Shown here: positions 1-6,319 of the stretch, piece by piece
How positions within the stretch are numbered: the stretch's first letter is position 1
How the letters are laid out: the number at the start of each line of letters is the position of its first letter
Source of the DNA: Alphaproteobacteria bacterium
Lineage (GTDB): Bacteria > Pseudomonadota > Alphaproteobacteria > UBA6615
Assembly: GCA_030831135.1 (NCBI GenBank)
Contig: JAURLR010000238.1
Location: 1-8,146 of the forward strand
Direction: 5' to 3'
DNA length: 8,146 bases
Made by a program: the position numbers and the translations under genes
The notes under the pieces: model-generated
Seen by the model: the letters and a program-made list of their open reading frames with translations, nothing else
The model's database searches: none
What the model was told of the DNA's origin: nothing

Positions 1-324
1 CGCGGCTTGCCGGTGCGCCGATGCACAGGCCACGAAGACAATCTGATCACCGGGCGATAACGTTCCATATCTGTGGATGATCAGGCTGGCCGCGAGCGGC
101 CAGCGCGTGTTGGCCTCGGCTTCGATTTCCGCGAGCTTCTTTTCGGTCATGCCCGGATAGTGTTCCAGGGTCATGGTCCGGATCGTCCGTGACTCACCGT
201 CGACCGGCGCCATATCGCGCACCAGCCCTGTGAAGCTGGCCACGGCGCCAATCGATGTGTCGCCATCTGTGAGCGCTTTCAGCTCGGCACCGATGTCAAA
301 ATCTTCGTCCTGAACCCGTATCAT
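1..324 (-). CDS. moaE: Molybdopterin synthase catalytic (large) subunit MoaE, 3'-truncated by window edge
   Basis: MoaE pairs with MoaD to turn cyclic pyranopterin monophosphate (precursor Z) into molybdopterin by adding two sulfurs, in the cytoplasm. The window holds the first 108 codons, against about 150 for the family. Visible family blocks are ASFTGLVRD (residues 29-37), MTLEHYPGMTEK (51-62), the RWPL and IIHRYG region (74-87), PGDQIVFV (91-98) and ASAHRQA (101-107). The HR pair at 104-105 belongs to the active-site region. The catalytic lysines known from E. coli MoaE lie further downstream and are cut off, so they cannot be checked. The ATG at 322-324 is the natural start; the gene begins 14 bp after the moaD stop with only a weak purine-rich GCGGGG upstream. 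It is the last visible gene of the cluster. Identification is very secure; whether it is intact beyond the edge is unknown. Confidence 0.96.
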   Translation of the reverse strand, partial: MIRVQDEDFDIGAELKALTDGDTSIGAVASFTGLVRDMAPVDGESRTIRTMTLEHYPGMTEKKLAEIEAEANTRWPLAASLIIHRYGTLSPGDQIVFVACASAHRQAA

Positions 325-338
325 GCGTTGCCCCGCTG

Positions 339-590
339 TCAGCCGCCGGTGACGGGTGGAAAGAACGCGATTTCGTCATCGTTGCTGACCGGATGGTCAA
401 AACGGACATATTCCTGATTCACAGCCGCCCGGATCACTTCACGCTTCGTGAAGGCCTGGCCATAATTCTCTCCGCGTCCGACCAGCCAGTCGACCAGATC
501 GTTGACTGTGTTCACGTCGCCGGGAAGGTCGATGGTTTCCGCCGACGACCCGATACGTTGTCGCATCCATGCAAAATAGAGAATTTTCAT
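339..590 (-). CDS. moaD: Molybdopterin synthase sulfur carrier subunit MoaD
   Basis: MoaD is a small ubiquitin-like (beta-grasp) protein. Its C-terminal glycine is adenylated by MoeB and converted to a thiocarboxylate, which then donates sulfur inside the MoaD-MoaE complex. The 83-residue product matches the family length. It opens with the typical first strand MKILYFAWMR, carries the middle VNDLVDWL helix, and ends in EIAFFPPVTGG, where the last two glycines (82-83) are the functional tail. The start ATG overlaps the moeA stop as ATGA (587-590), a classic sign of translational coupling. moaE follows 14 bp later, so both synthase subunits are made together. Nothing is missing. The sulfur-transfer enzyme MoeB is not in this window. 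Confidence 0.97.
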   Translation of the reverse strand: MKILYFAWMRQRIGSSAETIDLPGDVNTVNDLVDWLVGRGENYGQAFTKREVIRAAVNQEYVRFDHPVSNDDEIAFFPPVTGG

Positions 591-1864
591 CGCGCGACTT
601 CCATGAAGGGCAGAAAGGATACCATTGTTCCTTCTGAAAGTTGGGTCATCTCCTCGGGTAATTCAACCAGCCCGTCTGAACCGACCATCGAGGAGAGAAC
701 GCCCGCGCCGCTGCGCGGGTGTTTGCGCGCCACCGGGATGCCGTCGTCGCCATCTTCGAGATGCACCCGCACATATTCGCGTCGATGCTCTTTCTTGCGG
801 TGGCTGAACCCGGCCCGGACCGGGTAAAGCTGCGGTCGAAGATCGGTTGCGCCGGCCAGTTTCAGCAGCGCCGGGCGTGCCATCCGCAGAAAGGTCACGA
901 GCATGGCAGCGGGGTTTCCGGGCAGGCCTATGAATGGCGTGCCGTCGATTTGGCCGAAGGCAATGGGGCGTCCGGGCTTGATGGCGACCTTCCAGAAATG
1001 CAACGATCCGATTGCGCGAATGGCTTCGGCGAGATGGTCTTCCTCGCCCACGGACATGCCGGCCGTGGAGATGACCGCGTCGCAATCCCGGGCTGCTGCA
1101 ACCAGGGCCTCTGATATCCGGTCCGGATCGTCGGGAATGATCCCGAAGTCCCGCACATCACAGCCCAGCTCAGACAGGACAGCCATCAGGGTATGGCGGT
1201 TGGCGTCATAGATGCTGCCTGCGGGAACTGCAGCGCCGGGTTCGACGACTTCATCGCCGGTGGACATCACGCCCACGACCAGGCGCTGAAAGACCTCAAG
1301 CTCGGCAATCCCCAGTGATGCGGCGAGGCCGATATCCTGCGGGCGCAACCGATCTCCGCGCCGCAAGACGGTTTCGCCGATCTGAATGTCTTCACCCTGT
1401 GCGCGGCGGTTCGCACCCCGGGTGATGCCGTGCGGCAGAACTACGAAATTCTGGGTTCCTTCGGTGCGTATCTCGCAGTCTTCCTGCATGAACACCGTGT
1501 CCGGTCCGTTGGTGCCGTCGGGGATCGGCGCGCCTGTAAAGATACGCAGTGCGGTCCCGGTTTGCGGCGATCCTGTCAGGGGCTGGCCAGCTGCGACGCG
1601 CCCGGAAACGGGGAGACGTGTCTCGCCGTCGAGCGACAGATCGCCGAAGTACACCGCATAGCCATCGACAGCAGAATTGTCATGGGGCGGCACATCTCGG
1701 GTGGCGATCATGTCTTGCGCGAGAATGCGGCCCGGGCAGGCATGGAGCGGCAGGGTTTGGCTGCCCACGACGGTGTTCAGCCGTTCCTCGAGCATGTCGA
1801 GGGCGGCATTCACGGCCATGAGGCCCTGGCCCGGAATGAAACAATCGTCCGAGAGCTGCGCCAT
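587..1864 (-). CDS. moeA: Molybdopterin molybdenumtransferase MoeA
   Basis: MoeA inserts molybdate into adenylated molybdopterin, giving the molybdenum cofactor and AMP. The product has 425 residues, the usual MoeA size (about 400-415). The N-terminal and linker part contains the family block HDNSAVDGYA (61-70, with Asp67 matching E. coli Asp59) and RIFTGAPIPDG (107-117). The MogA-like domain has MSTGDEVVEPG (200-210), IPDDPDR (243-249), ISTAGMSVGEED (265-276), IKPGRPIAFG (295-304) and the GLPGNPAA loop (313-320). The C-terminal beta-barrel domain follows from about 345. Residues recalled as functionally important in E. coli MoeA all have counterparts here: Asp67, Thr110, Glu205, Asp245, Asp276, Pro315 and Pro318. 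One oddity is TAGM in place of the common SGGV just before SVGE. It starts 3 bp after the mobB stop and overlaps moaD by 4 bp. Confidence 0.97.
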   Translation of the reverse strand: MAQLSDDCFIPGQGLMAVNAALDMLEERLNTVVGSQTLPLHACPGRILAQDMIATRDVPPHDNSAVDGYAVYFGDLSLDGETRLPVSGRVAAGQPLTGSPQTGTALRIFTGAPIPDGTNGPDTVFMQEDCEIRTEGTQNFVVLPHGITRGANRRAQGEDIQIGETVLRRGDRLRPQDIGLAASLGIAELEVFQRLVVGVMSTGDEVVEPGAAVPAGSIYDANRHTLMAVLSELGCDVRDFGIIPDDPDRISEALVAAARDCDAVISTAGMSVGEEDHLAEAIRAIGSLHFWKVAIKPGRPIAFGQIDGTPFIGLPGNPAAMLVTFLRMARPALLKLAGATDLRPQLYPVRAGFSHRKKEHRREYVRVHLEDGDDGIPVARKHPRSGAGVLSSMVGSDGLVELPEEMTQLSEGTMVSFLPFMEVAR

Positions 1865-1867
1865 GGT

Positions 1868-2404
1868 TCAGGCGCTTTCCCTGTTGGGGTGGCTGGATGG
1901 CCGGGTGAGCGACCAGTGGCGCTCGACGAAGTCCGCAACGGATGCCGGATTGTTCATGTCGAGGCATGCGGTGCCGGGCGGGAGGTTCGCGATCTCCGTG
2001 TCTGTGGCGACAGCGACCACGTTGCTGGCGGTATGCGCCAGCGGGGGCTCCTCGAGACCAGCGCGATAGACCTCGATCTTTTCATGGTCGGCGTTCTTGA
2101 AGCCTTCCACGATGACGAGGTCCACCGCACTCATCCGGGTCAGAAGTTCGGCAAGCTCAGGCTCGCGCTCACCGCGCAGTTCATGCATCAGGGCCCAGCG
2201 TGTCCTGGACCCGACCATCACTTCCGTCGCGCCCGCTTCACGATGGCGCCAGGAATCCTTGCCCGGTGTGTCCACATCAAAGGCGTGATGCGCGTGCTTG
2301 ATCGTCGAGACCCGGTATCCCCGTGCGGCAAGTTCACCGACGAGGGCGACCACAAGCGTCGTCTTGCCGCTGTTGTGCCAGCCGATCAGCCCCGCGACCT
2401 TCAT
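1868..2404 (-). CDS. mobB: Molybdopterin-guanine dinucleotide biosynthesis adapter protein MobB
   Basis: MobB is a small P-loop GTP-binding protein that assists MobA when GMP is attached to the molybdenum cofactor to make the MGD form used by DMSO-reductase-family enzymes. From the ATG at 2402-2404 the product has 178 residues. It begins MKVAGLIGWHNSGKTTL, with the Walker A motif at residues 8-15. The MobB signature TIKHAHHAFDVDTPGKDS follows at 34-51, and DLVIVEGFK (95-103) supplies the Walker B region. The reading frame is open 19 codons further upstream, but that part lies inside the end of pgsA and has no family similarity, so the internal ATG, 1 bp after the pgsA stop, is preferred. Tight spacing to pgsA and moeA suggests coupled translation. 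MobA itself is not in the window. Confidence 0.93.
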   Translation of the reverse strand: MKVAGLIGWHNSGKTTLVVALVGELAARGYRVSTIKHAHHAFDVDTPGKDSWRHREAGATEVMVGSRTRWALMHELRGEREPELAELLTRMSAVDLVIVEGFKNADHEKIEVYRAGLEEPPLAHTASNVVAVATDTEIANLPPGTACLDMNNPASVADFVERHWSLTRPSSHPNRESA

Positions 2405-2405
2405 G

Positions 2406-2966
2406 TCATGAACCTGACTTGCCGGAATCGAGCCGCCGGGTGGCGGTTCGCACATAGTCATAACCCGTGATGAGGGTCAGGATCGTGGCAAGCCACCAGA
2501 TGAGGGAGATGATGATGTCCTGACCCGCGAATTGCAGGGGCGGAAGGATATAGAGCGCGATCCCGATGAGCTGGAAGGTGGTTTTCCATTTTGCAAGCTG
2601 GGTAACCGGAATCGCCAGCCTCCGCTGGGCGAGGAACTCCCGCAGGCCCGACACCAGAAATTCGCGGCTGATAATCAGGATGGCACCAGCAATGTCCCAG
2701 CCAGCGATATCACCGGAGCCCACGAGCCCCACGATGAGAGCGGCGACGAGTACCTTGTCAGCGATCGGGTCGAGCAGGGCGCCGAGTTCGCTTTTCTGGT
2801 CGAGCTTCCGCGCCAGATAGCCATCGAGATAATCTGTGAAGGCAATCGCAACAAACAGACCAAAGGTCCACCAGCGCAGCGTGCCGCCGTCCAGAAACAG
2901 AAGTGCGATCAGAACCGGCGTCATTCCGATGCGCGCGAATGTCAGGATGTTGGGAAGGGTCATCAT
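2406..2966 (-). CDS. pgsA: CDP-diacylglycerol--glycerol-3-phosphate 3-phosphatidyltransferase PgsA
   Basis: PgsA is an inner-membrane enzyme that makes phosphatidylglycerophosphate from CDP-diacylglycerol and glycerol-3-phosphate, the committed step to phosphatidylglycerol and cardiolipin. The 186-residue product matches the family length. It starts with the typical TLPNILTFARI and has several hydrophobic membrane segments. The complete CDP-alcohol phosphotransferase motif runs from residue 45 to 70: Asp45, Asp48-Gly49, Ala52-Arg53, Gly62, Asp66 and Asp70, with the conserved spacing. REFLVSGLRE (101-110) and AKWKTTFQ (125-132) are further PgsA marks that separate it from phosphatidylserine synthase. 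Two consecutive ATGs (2966 and 2963) are possible starts and differ by one residue. It lies 26 bp after uvrC and 1 bp before the preferred mobB start. The link with uvrC is widespread in bacteria although the functions are unrelated. Confidence 0.97.
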   Translation of the reverse strand: MMTLPNILTFARIGMTPVLIALLFLDGGTLRWWTFGLFVAIAFTDYLDGYLARKLDQKSELGALLDPIADKVLVAALIVGLVGSGDIAGWDIAGAILIISREFLVSGLREFLAQRRLAIPVTQLAKWKTTFQLIGIALYILPPLQFAGQDIIISLIWWLATILTLITGYDYVRTATRRLDSGKSGS

Positions 2967-2992
2967 CGTATCAGGTGGGTTCGCGTCATGCT

Positions 2993-5017
2993 CTAGCTGG
3001 CCGTGTGGAAGAAATCGTAGATACGACGTGCCACGGTATTGTTGATGCCGTCCACCTTTTCCAAGTCCTGGAGTCCGGCTTCGGACACGGCGCGCGCGGA
3101 GCCGAAGTGGTTCAGCAGCGCGCGCTTGCGACGCGCACCAATGCCCGGGATTTCGTCGAGCGGGTTTTTGGTGATGGCACGCGATCGCTTCTGCCGATGG
3201 CCACCAATCACGAAACGATGGGATTCATCGCGCAGGCGCTGCAGGTAATAGAGAACCGGATCGCGGGGTGGAAGCTGAAACCCTTCGGAATCACCATCGA
3301 CGGTGAAAAATCGTTCGCGCCCGGCATCGCGGTCGGGACCCTTGGCGATCCCGACGGCGGGAATATCGTCAATTCCCAGTTCCCCGAGCGCGTTGAGCGC
3401 GGAAGACAGTTGTCCCTTACCGCCATCAATCAGGATCAGGTCGGGCCATTGTCCCTTGCTGCGGTCGGGATCTTCCTTGAGGGCGCGACCGAACCGACGG
3501 CTCAGCATCTCGTTCATCATCGCGAAGTCATCCCCCGGGCTATAGCCTTCCTTCGTCTCCGTGGCGGCGCCGCGCATGTTGAATCGGCGATAGGCCGGTT
3601 TCAAGAAGCCGTCGGGTCCGGCAACGATCATGGCACCCGTAGCATGCGCGCCCTGCACATGGGAGTTGTCATATACCTCTATCCGCTGGGGTGCCCCGTC
3701 CAGGCCGAACATCTCGCCGACCTGTGCCATCAGATCGCGGGTGGTGGCGCTTTCTGCCAGGCGCCGCTCCAGCGCATCGCGGGCGTTGGTACGCGCATGG
3801 TCAACGAGCTTTTTCTTGGCGCCGCGTTGCGGCACGGAAATGTTGACCTTGCGTTCAGTCCGCACGCTCAAGGCTTCGGCGATCAACGCCATCTCGGAGG
3901 GTTTGTGGCTCAGGAAAATCACGGGCGGTGCTGGCTTGTTCTCGTAGAACTGACCGAGAAAGGCCGTCAGCACCGCTTCGATCTCCTCGGTCTTGTCGTG
4001 TCGCGGGAAATAGGCCCGGTTACCGTAGTTGCGCCCGCTCCGGAAAAAGAACACCTGGATGCAGATGCGTCCGCCATCCTCTTCGGCCGCCACGATATCG
4101 GCATCGCGGATATCAAGATTTTCGATGTTGATATCCTGATGCGACTGGATCTGGGTCATCGCCCGGATGCGGTCGCGGAAGCGGGCTGCAGCCTCGAACT
4201 CCGTTCGCTCCGAAGCCGCCTGCATCTGGGTCGCGAGATCGTCCTGAATTTCGCGGGATCGGCCCGTCAGAAACGCCCGGGCCTGCTTGATCAGAACTTC
4301 GTAGTCCGCTTCCGAGACATATCCCACACAGGGGGCCGCACAACGCTTGAGCTGGTATTTCAGGCAGGGACGGGAACGACCCGAAAACACGGCATCCGAG
4401 CAGCTTCGCAACAGGAAGGCGCGTTCAAGGGCGTTGAGGGTCCGGTTGACGGCGCCCGCAGAGGCAAAGGGGCCAAAATATTCGCCGGGCAGGGTTCGCG
4501 CGCCACGATACTTGACCACGCCCGGCCAGCTGGCGGGATCGGGTCCGGCACGGTTCTGGCGCCGGGATTTCAGGTCCTCGCTTGCCTTGCGGGCATTCGG
4601 ATCGGCCCCGGTCTTTGTCGTCTGCCGGTCCAGATGCCGGGTTAGCAGAATGTAGGGGAAGCTCTTGTCGTCGCGCAGCAGCACGTTGTAGCGCGGCGCG
4701 AGACGCTTGATCAGGTTGGACTCCAGCAGCAGCGCTTCGGCCTCTGTGTGGGTCGTGACGATCTCCAGCTCGACGGTTTCGGCCACCATGCGCTGGAGCC
4801 GATAGGGCAGGCGGGTCAACTGGGTGTAGTTGGTGACGCGTCGCTTGAGATTGCGCGCCTTGCCGACGTAAAGCGCATCGCCGGACGCGTTCAACATGCG
4901 ATACACGCCGGGGCCCTCGGGCAGGGTTTTCAGCCGGGAGCGAATAACCTCAAGCCCGTTCCCCGAAATCGGTTCGGGGGCATCCGTGTCGGCTTGGGTT
5001 TCGGCGGTGTCAGTCAT
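2993..5017 (-). CDS. uvrC: Excinuclease ABC subunit C (UvrC)
   Basis: UvrC makes both incisions beside a DNA lesion after UvrA and UvrB have located it. The product has 674 residues, longer than the 610 of E. coli. The GIY-YIG nuclease (about 33-118) makes the 3' cut and shows Gly37-Tyr39, Tyr50-Gly52, Lys53, Arg60 and Glu99. A four-cysteine set at 206, 218, 226 and 230 has exactly the spacing of the cysteines reported to bind an iron-sulfur cluster in E. coli UvrC. The UVR UvrB-binding helix pair is at about 255-290. The RNase H-like domain for the 5' cut has Asp450 (VYDNSH), Asp531 (LIDGGKGQ) and His600 (DESHRF). Two helix-hairpin-helix motifs close the protein (IPGIGARRKRALLNHF at 623-638, then VDGINNTVARRI at 655-666). 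Oddities are an acidic N-terminal extension of about 25 residues and an insertion near 130-164. It is the first gene of the minus-strand cluster. Confidence 0.98.
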   Translation of the reverse strand: MTDTAETQADTDAPEPISGNGLEVIRSRLKTLPEGPGVYRMLNASGDALYVGKARNLKRRVTNYTQLTRLPYRLQRMVAETVELEIVTTHTEAEALLLESNLIKRLAPRYNVLLRDDKSFPYILLTRHLDRQTTKTGADPNARKASEDLKSRRQNRAGPDPASWPGVVKYRGARTLPGEYFGPFASAGAVNRTLNALERAFLLRSCSDAVFSGRSRPCLKYQLKRCAAPCVGYVSEADYEVLIKQARAFLTGRSREIQDDLATQMQAASERTEFEAAARFRDRIRAMTQIQSHQDINIENLDIRDADIVAAEEDGGRICIQVFFFRSGRNYGNRAYFPRHDKTEEIEAVLTAFLGQFYENKPAPPVIFLSHKPSEMALIAEALSVRTERKVNISVPQRGAKKKLVDHARTNARDALERRLAESATTRDLMAQVGEMFGLDGAPQRIEVYDNSHVQGAHATGAMIVAGPDGFLKPAYRRFNMRGAATETKEGYSPGDDFAMMNEMLSRRFGRALKEDPDRSKGQWPDLILIDGGKGQLSSALNALGELGIDDIPAVGIAKGPDRDAGRERFFTVDGDSEGFQLPPRDPVLYYLQRLRDESHRFVIGGHRQKRSRAITKNPLDEIPGIGARRKRALLNHFGSARAVSEAGLQDLEKVDGINNTVARRIYDFFHTAS

Positions 5018-5049
5018 GAGACTTGCTAGATACCTGCCCTTGGGGATGC

Positions 5050-5064
5050 ATCACAACCTGTGAT
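5050..5064. promoter_or_regulatory. Inverted repeat in the uvrC leader (ATCACA-N3-TGTGAT)
   Basis: Perfect 6-base arms, ATCACA and TGTGAT, flank ACC, with the near edge 33 bases upstream of the uvrC start codon. A second short palindrome, ATCGTCGAT (5063-5071), overlaps it. Such a site could be an operator or a small leader hairpin. It is not a CRP site, whose half-sites have the opposite order (TGTGA-N6-TCACA). The repeat itself is certain; any function is inference. Confidence 0.35.
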
Positions 5065-5121
5065 CGTCGATTGCGGGTTTTCCCCCATTCGCGTGGATAA
5101 GTCTGTGCAGTGTTCGGTTCC

Positions 5122-5152
5122 ATTATGCAGCTTGTCGTGGAAAACATTACAA
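5122..5152 (-). promoter_or_regulatory. Candidate promoter for the uvrC-pgsA-mob/moa cluster
   Basis: On the minus strand CATAAT (5122-5127) resembles a -10 box and is preceded by TG. TTGTAA (5147-5152) resembles a -35 box, but the 19-base spacing is longer than ideal. It would leave a leader of roughly 100 bases before uvrC. No other stretch between the antiporter and uvrC fits better. This is a weak call from sequence resemblance only. Confidence 0.25.
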
Positions 5153-5163
5153 CTTTACCTAAA

Positions 5164-5180
5164 TGCCTAAAAAACAGGCA
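5164..5180 (-). terminator. Weak candidate terminator hairpin downstream of the antiporter gene
   Basis: Read on the minus strand, TGCCT and AGGCA form a perfect 5-bp stem around a GTTTTTT loop, about 125 bases after the antiporter stop codon. The T-run sits in the loop, and only TTTAGG follows the stem, so this is not a textbook intrinsic terminator. It could equally be a chance structure near the uvrC promoter. Confidence 0.2.
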
Positions 5181-5211
5181 GTGTGGGATGTCCTTGTTTG
5201 CGCCGATAACG

Positions 5212-5223
5212 GGCGCATGCGCC
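5212..5223. repeat. GGCGCATGCGCC perfect palindrome with a third GCGCC arm nearby
   Basis: A 12-base perfect palindrome (5212-5223) lies 7 bases after another GCGCC copy (5200-5204). The GGCGC arm can therefore pair with either side, giving two alternative hairpins. No T-run follows on the minus strand. The function is unknown; it may be a transcript-end structure for the antiporter gene. Confidence 0.4.
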
Positions 5224-5305
5224 TGATTTTGCCACCGCACACCCGATCCTGAAATACGTGTGACAAACCAGTGACTTGGGAAATAGATCGCTGTGTGTAA
5301 ATCGT

Positions 5306-6319
5306 CTAGATGACGAGGCTGCGCACGCTTTCAGCCTGAAATGCCAGAAAACCGGCATAGAGAAGGACAAGCAGCGTACCCTCGCGCCGACTCAAGCGTC
5401 CTCCAGTCAGCATCAGTGGCAAAAGCAGTGCCGTGACGCCGAGCAAAAGCCAGATATCGAATTGCAGAAGGCTCGCGGACACCTCCAGCGGGGCGACCAC
5501 TGCAACAACACCCGTGATGCCGAGCAGGTTGAAGATGTTGCTGCCCAGAACGTTGCCCAGCGCCACATCCGAGTGACCGCGCATGCTGGCAACAACCACG
5601 ATGGCCAGTTCCGGCAGGCTGGTGCCGATGGCGACAAGGGTCAGGCCGATAACGGTTTTTGAAACGCCCAGCGATTCCGCAACGGCGACCCCGCCATCGA
5701 CCAGAAGTTTTGCGCCAAGCACGGTGCCGATCAGCCCGCCCAGAAGGAACAGCGATGCAATGAGTGCTCGTTCGGGAACTCCGGAAACTTCCTCGACTTC
5801 CTTGGCATGCAGGCTGTCTGATTCCATGCGCCGTTCTGCACGATAGGTCAGGCCTAGATAGAGAGCGAGAACCGCAAGCAACACGATGCCGTGCCACAAC
5901 ACGAAGACGCCGGTCATGGCCATGGCGACAAAGAGCACCGTGGCGACCAGCACCATGGTGCCGTCCCGGGCAATCACCTTCGGCGCACAGGCAACCGGCT
6001 TGATCAGCGCAGCGACGCCCAGAATGAGCAACATGTTCGCAAGGTTGCTGCCGATGACATTGCCGAGCGCAAGATCGGGGGCGCCGTCGAGCGTGGCCGT
6101 AAGCGTGGTCACGAGCTCGGGGGCCGATGTGCCGATGGCAACGACGGTCAGTCCGATGATCAGAGGAGACAGGCCCGCACGGCGGGCGACGCCAACAGCA
6201 CCGCGCACCATGAAATCTGCTGAAAACAGGAGGAGCGCCAAGCCGATGGCGGCCAAAAGGAAGCCGATATAACTGATTTGAGGTCTCCCGGAATCTGTGC
6301 CCCGTCGGGCGGTGCCCAA
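5306..6319 (-). CDS. CaCA-family calcium/sodium (cation) antiporter, YrbG-like
   Basis: This inner-membrane antiporter would exchange calcium or another cation for sodium or protons. The roughly 320-residue core is the normal size for bacterial YrbG/CaxA-like members with about ten membrane helices. Numbered from the TTG at 6317-6319 (337 residues), both alpha-repeats are clear. The first has GTSAPEL (63-69, Glu68) and GNVIGSN (86-92); the second has GTSLPEL (232-238, Glu237) and GNVLGSN (255-261). The two glutamates and the asparagines belong to the ion site known from the NCX_Mj structure. A charged cytoplasmic loop at about 160-185 separates the halves. The start is uncertain. No ATG exists upstream of the first helix; the TTG has no clear Shine-Dalgarno sequence, while an ATC at 6275-6277 sits 7 bases after GGAG and gives the family-like start M-S-Y-I-G-F. 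The exact ion cannot be deduced. It stands alone, divergent from the mscS gene. Confidence 0.93.
   Translation of the reverse strand: MGTARRGTDSGRPQISYIGFLLAAIGLALLLFSADFMVRGAVGVARRAGLSPLIIGLTVVAIGTSAPELVTTLTATLDGAPDLALGNVIGSNLANMLLILGVAALIKPVACAPKVIARDGTMVLVATVLFVAMAMTGVFVLWHGIVLLAVLALYLGLTYRAERRMESDSLHAKEVEEVSGVPERALIASLFLLGGLIGTVLGAKLLVDGGVAVAESLGVSKTVIGLTLVAIGTSLPELAIVVVASMRGHSDVALGNVLGSNIFNLLGITGVVAVVAPLEVSASLLQFDIWLLLGVTALLLPLMLTGGRLSRREGTLLVLLYAGFLAFQAESVRSLVI

Larger units (their letters stand above)
5018..5305. other. Intergenic region upstream of uvrC and downstream of the antiporter gene
   Basis: I find no convincing gene in these 288 bases. The region must hold the promoter and leader of the uvrC cluster and the 3' end of the antiporter transcript, since both neighbours are on the minus strand. 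It contains a 15-base inverted repeat near uvrC, an AT-rich patch (about 5139-5180), a small hairpin with a T-rich loop, a GGCGC-rich palindrome and four sequences one base away from a DnaA box. An open frame of 76 codons (5010-5240, minus) crosses it but looks like chance. Confidence 0.8.

Noticed and set aside
2405..2461. Upstream extension of mobB to an in-frame ATG at 2461
   Set aside because: The extra 19 residues lie inside the end of pgsA and precede the family N-terminus; the ATG at 2402-2404 starts the P-loop strand directly and sits 1 bp after the pgsA stop.
1430..2470. Plus-strand open frame of 346 codons opposite moeA and mobB
   Set aside because: Antisense to two secure genes, spans their junction, and has no family motifs or ribosome binding site that I could see.
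2903..4645. Very long plus-strand open frame (580 codons) opposite uvrC
   Set aside because: It lies fully antisense to a certain uvrC with all motifs; the translation shows no recognisable domain and is typical of stop-poor shadow frames in GC-rich genes.
5050..5064. CRP/FNR-type site
   Set aside because: The half-sites are in the reverse order (TCACA first, then TGTGA) with a 3-base spacer, which does not match the CRP or FNR consensus.
5112..5120. GTTCGGTTC as a possible alphaproteobacterial LexA (SOS) box for uvrC
   Set aside because: The known site is GTTC-N7-GTTC; here the two GTTC copies are separated by one base only.
5010..5240. Minus-strand open frame of 76 codons between the antiporter and uvrC
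   Set aside because: It overlaps the start of uvrC out of frame, contains the likely promoter elements, has no good ribosome binding site and gives an unremarkable low-complexity protein.
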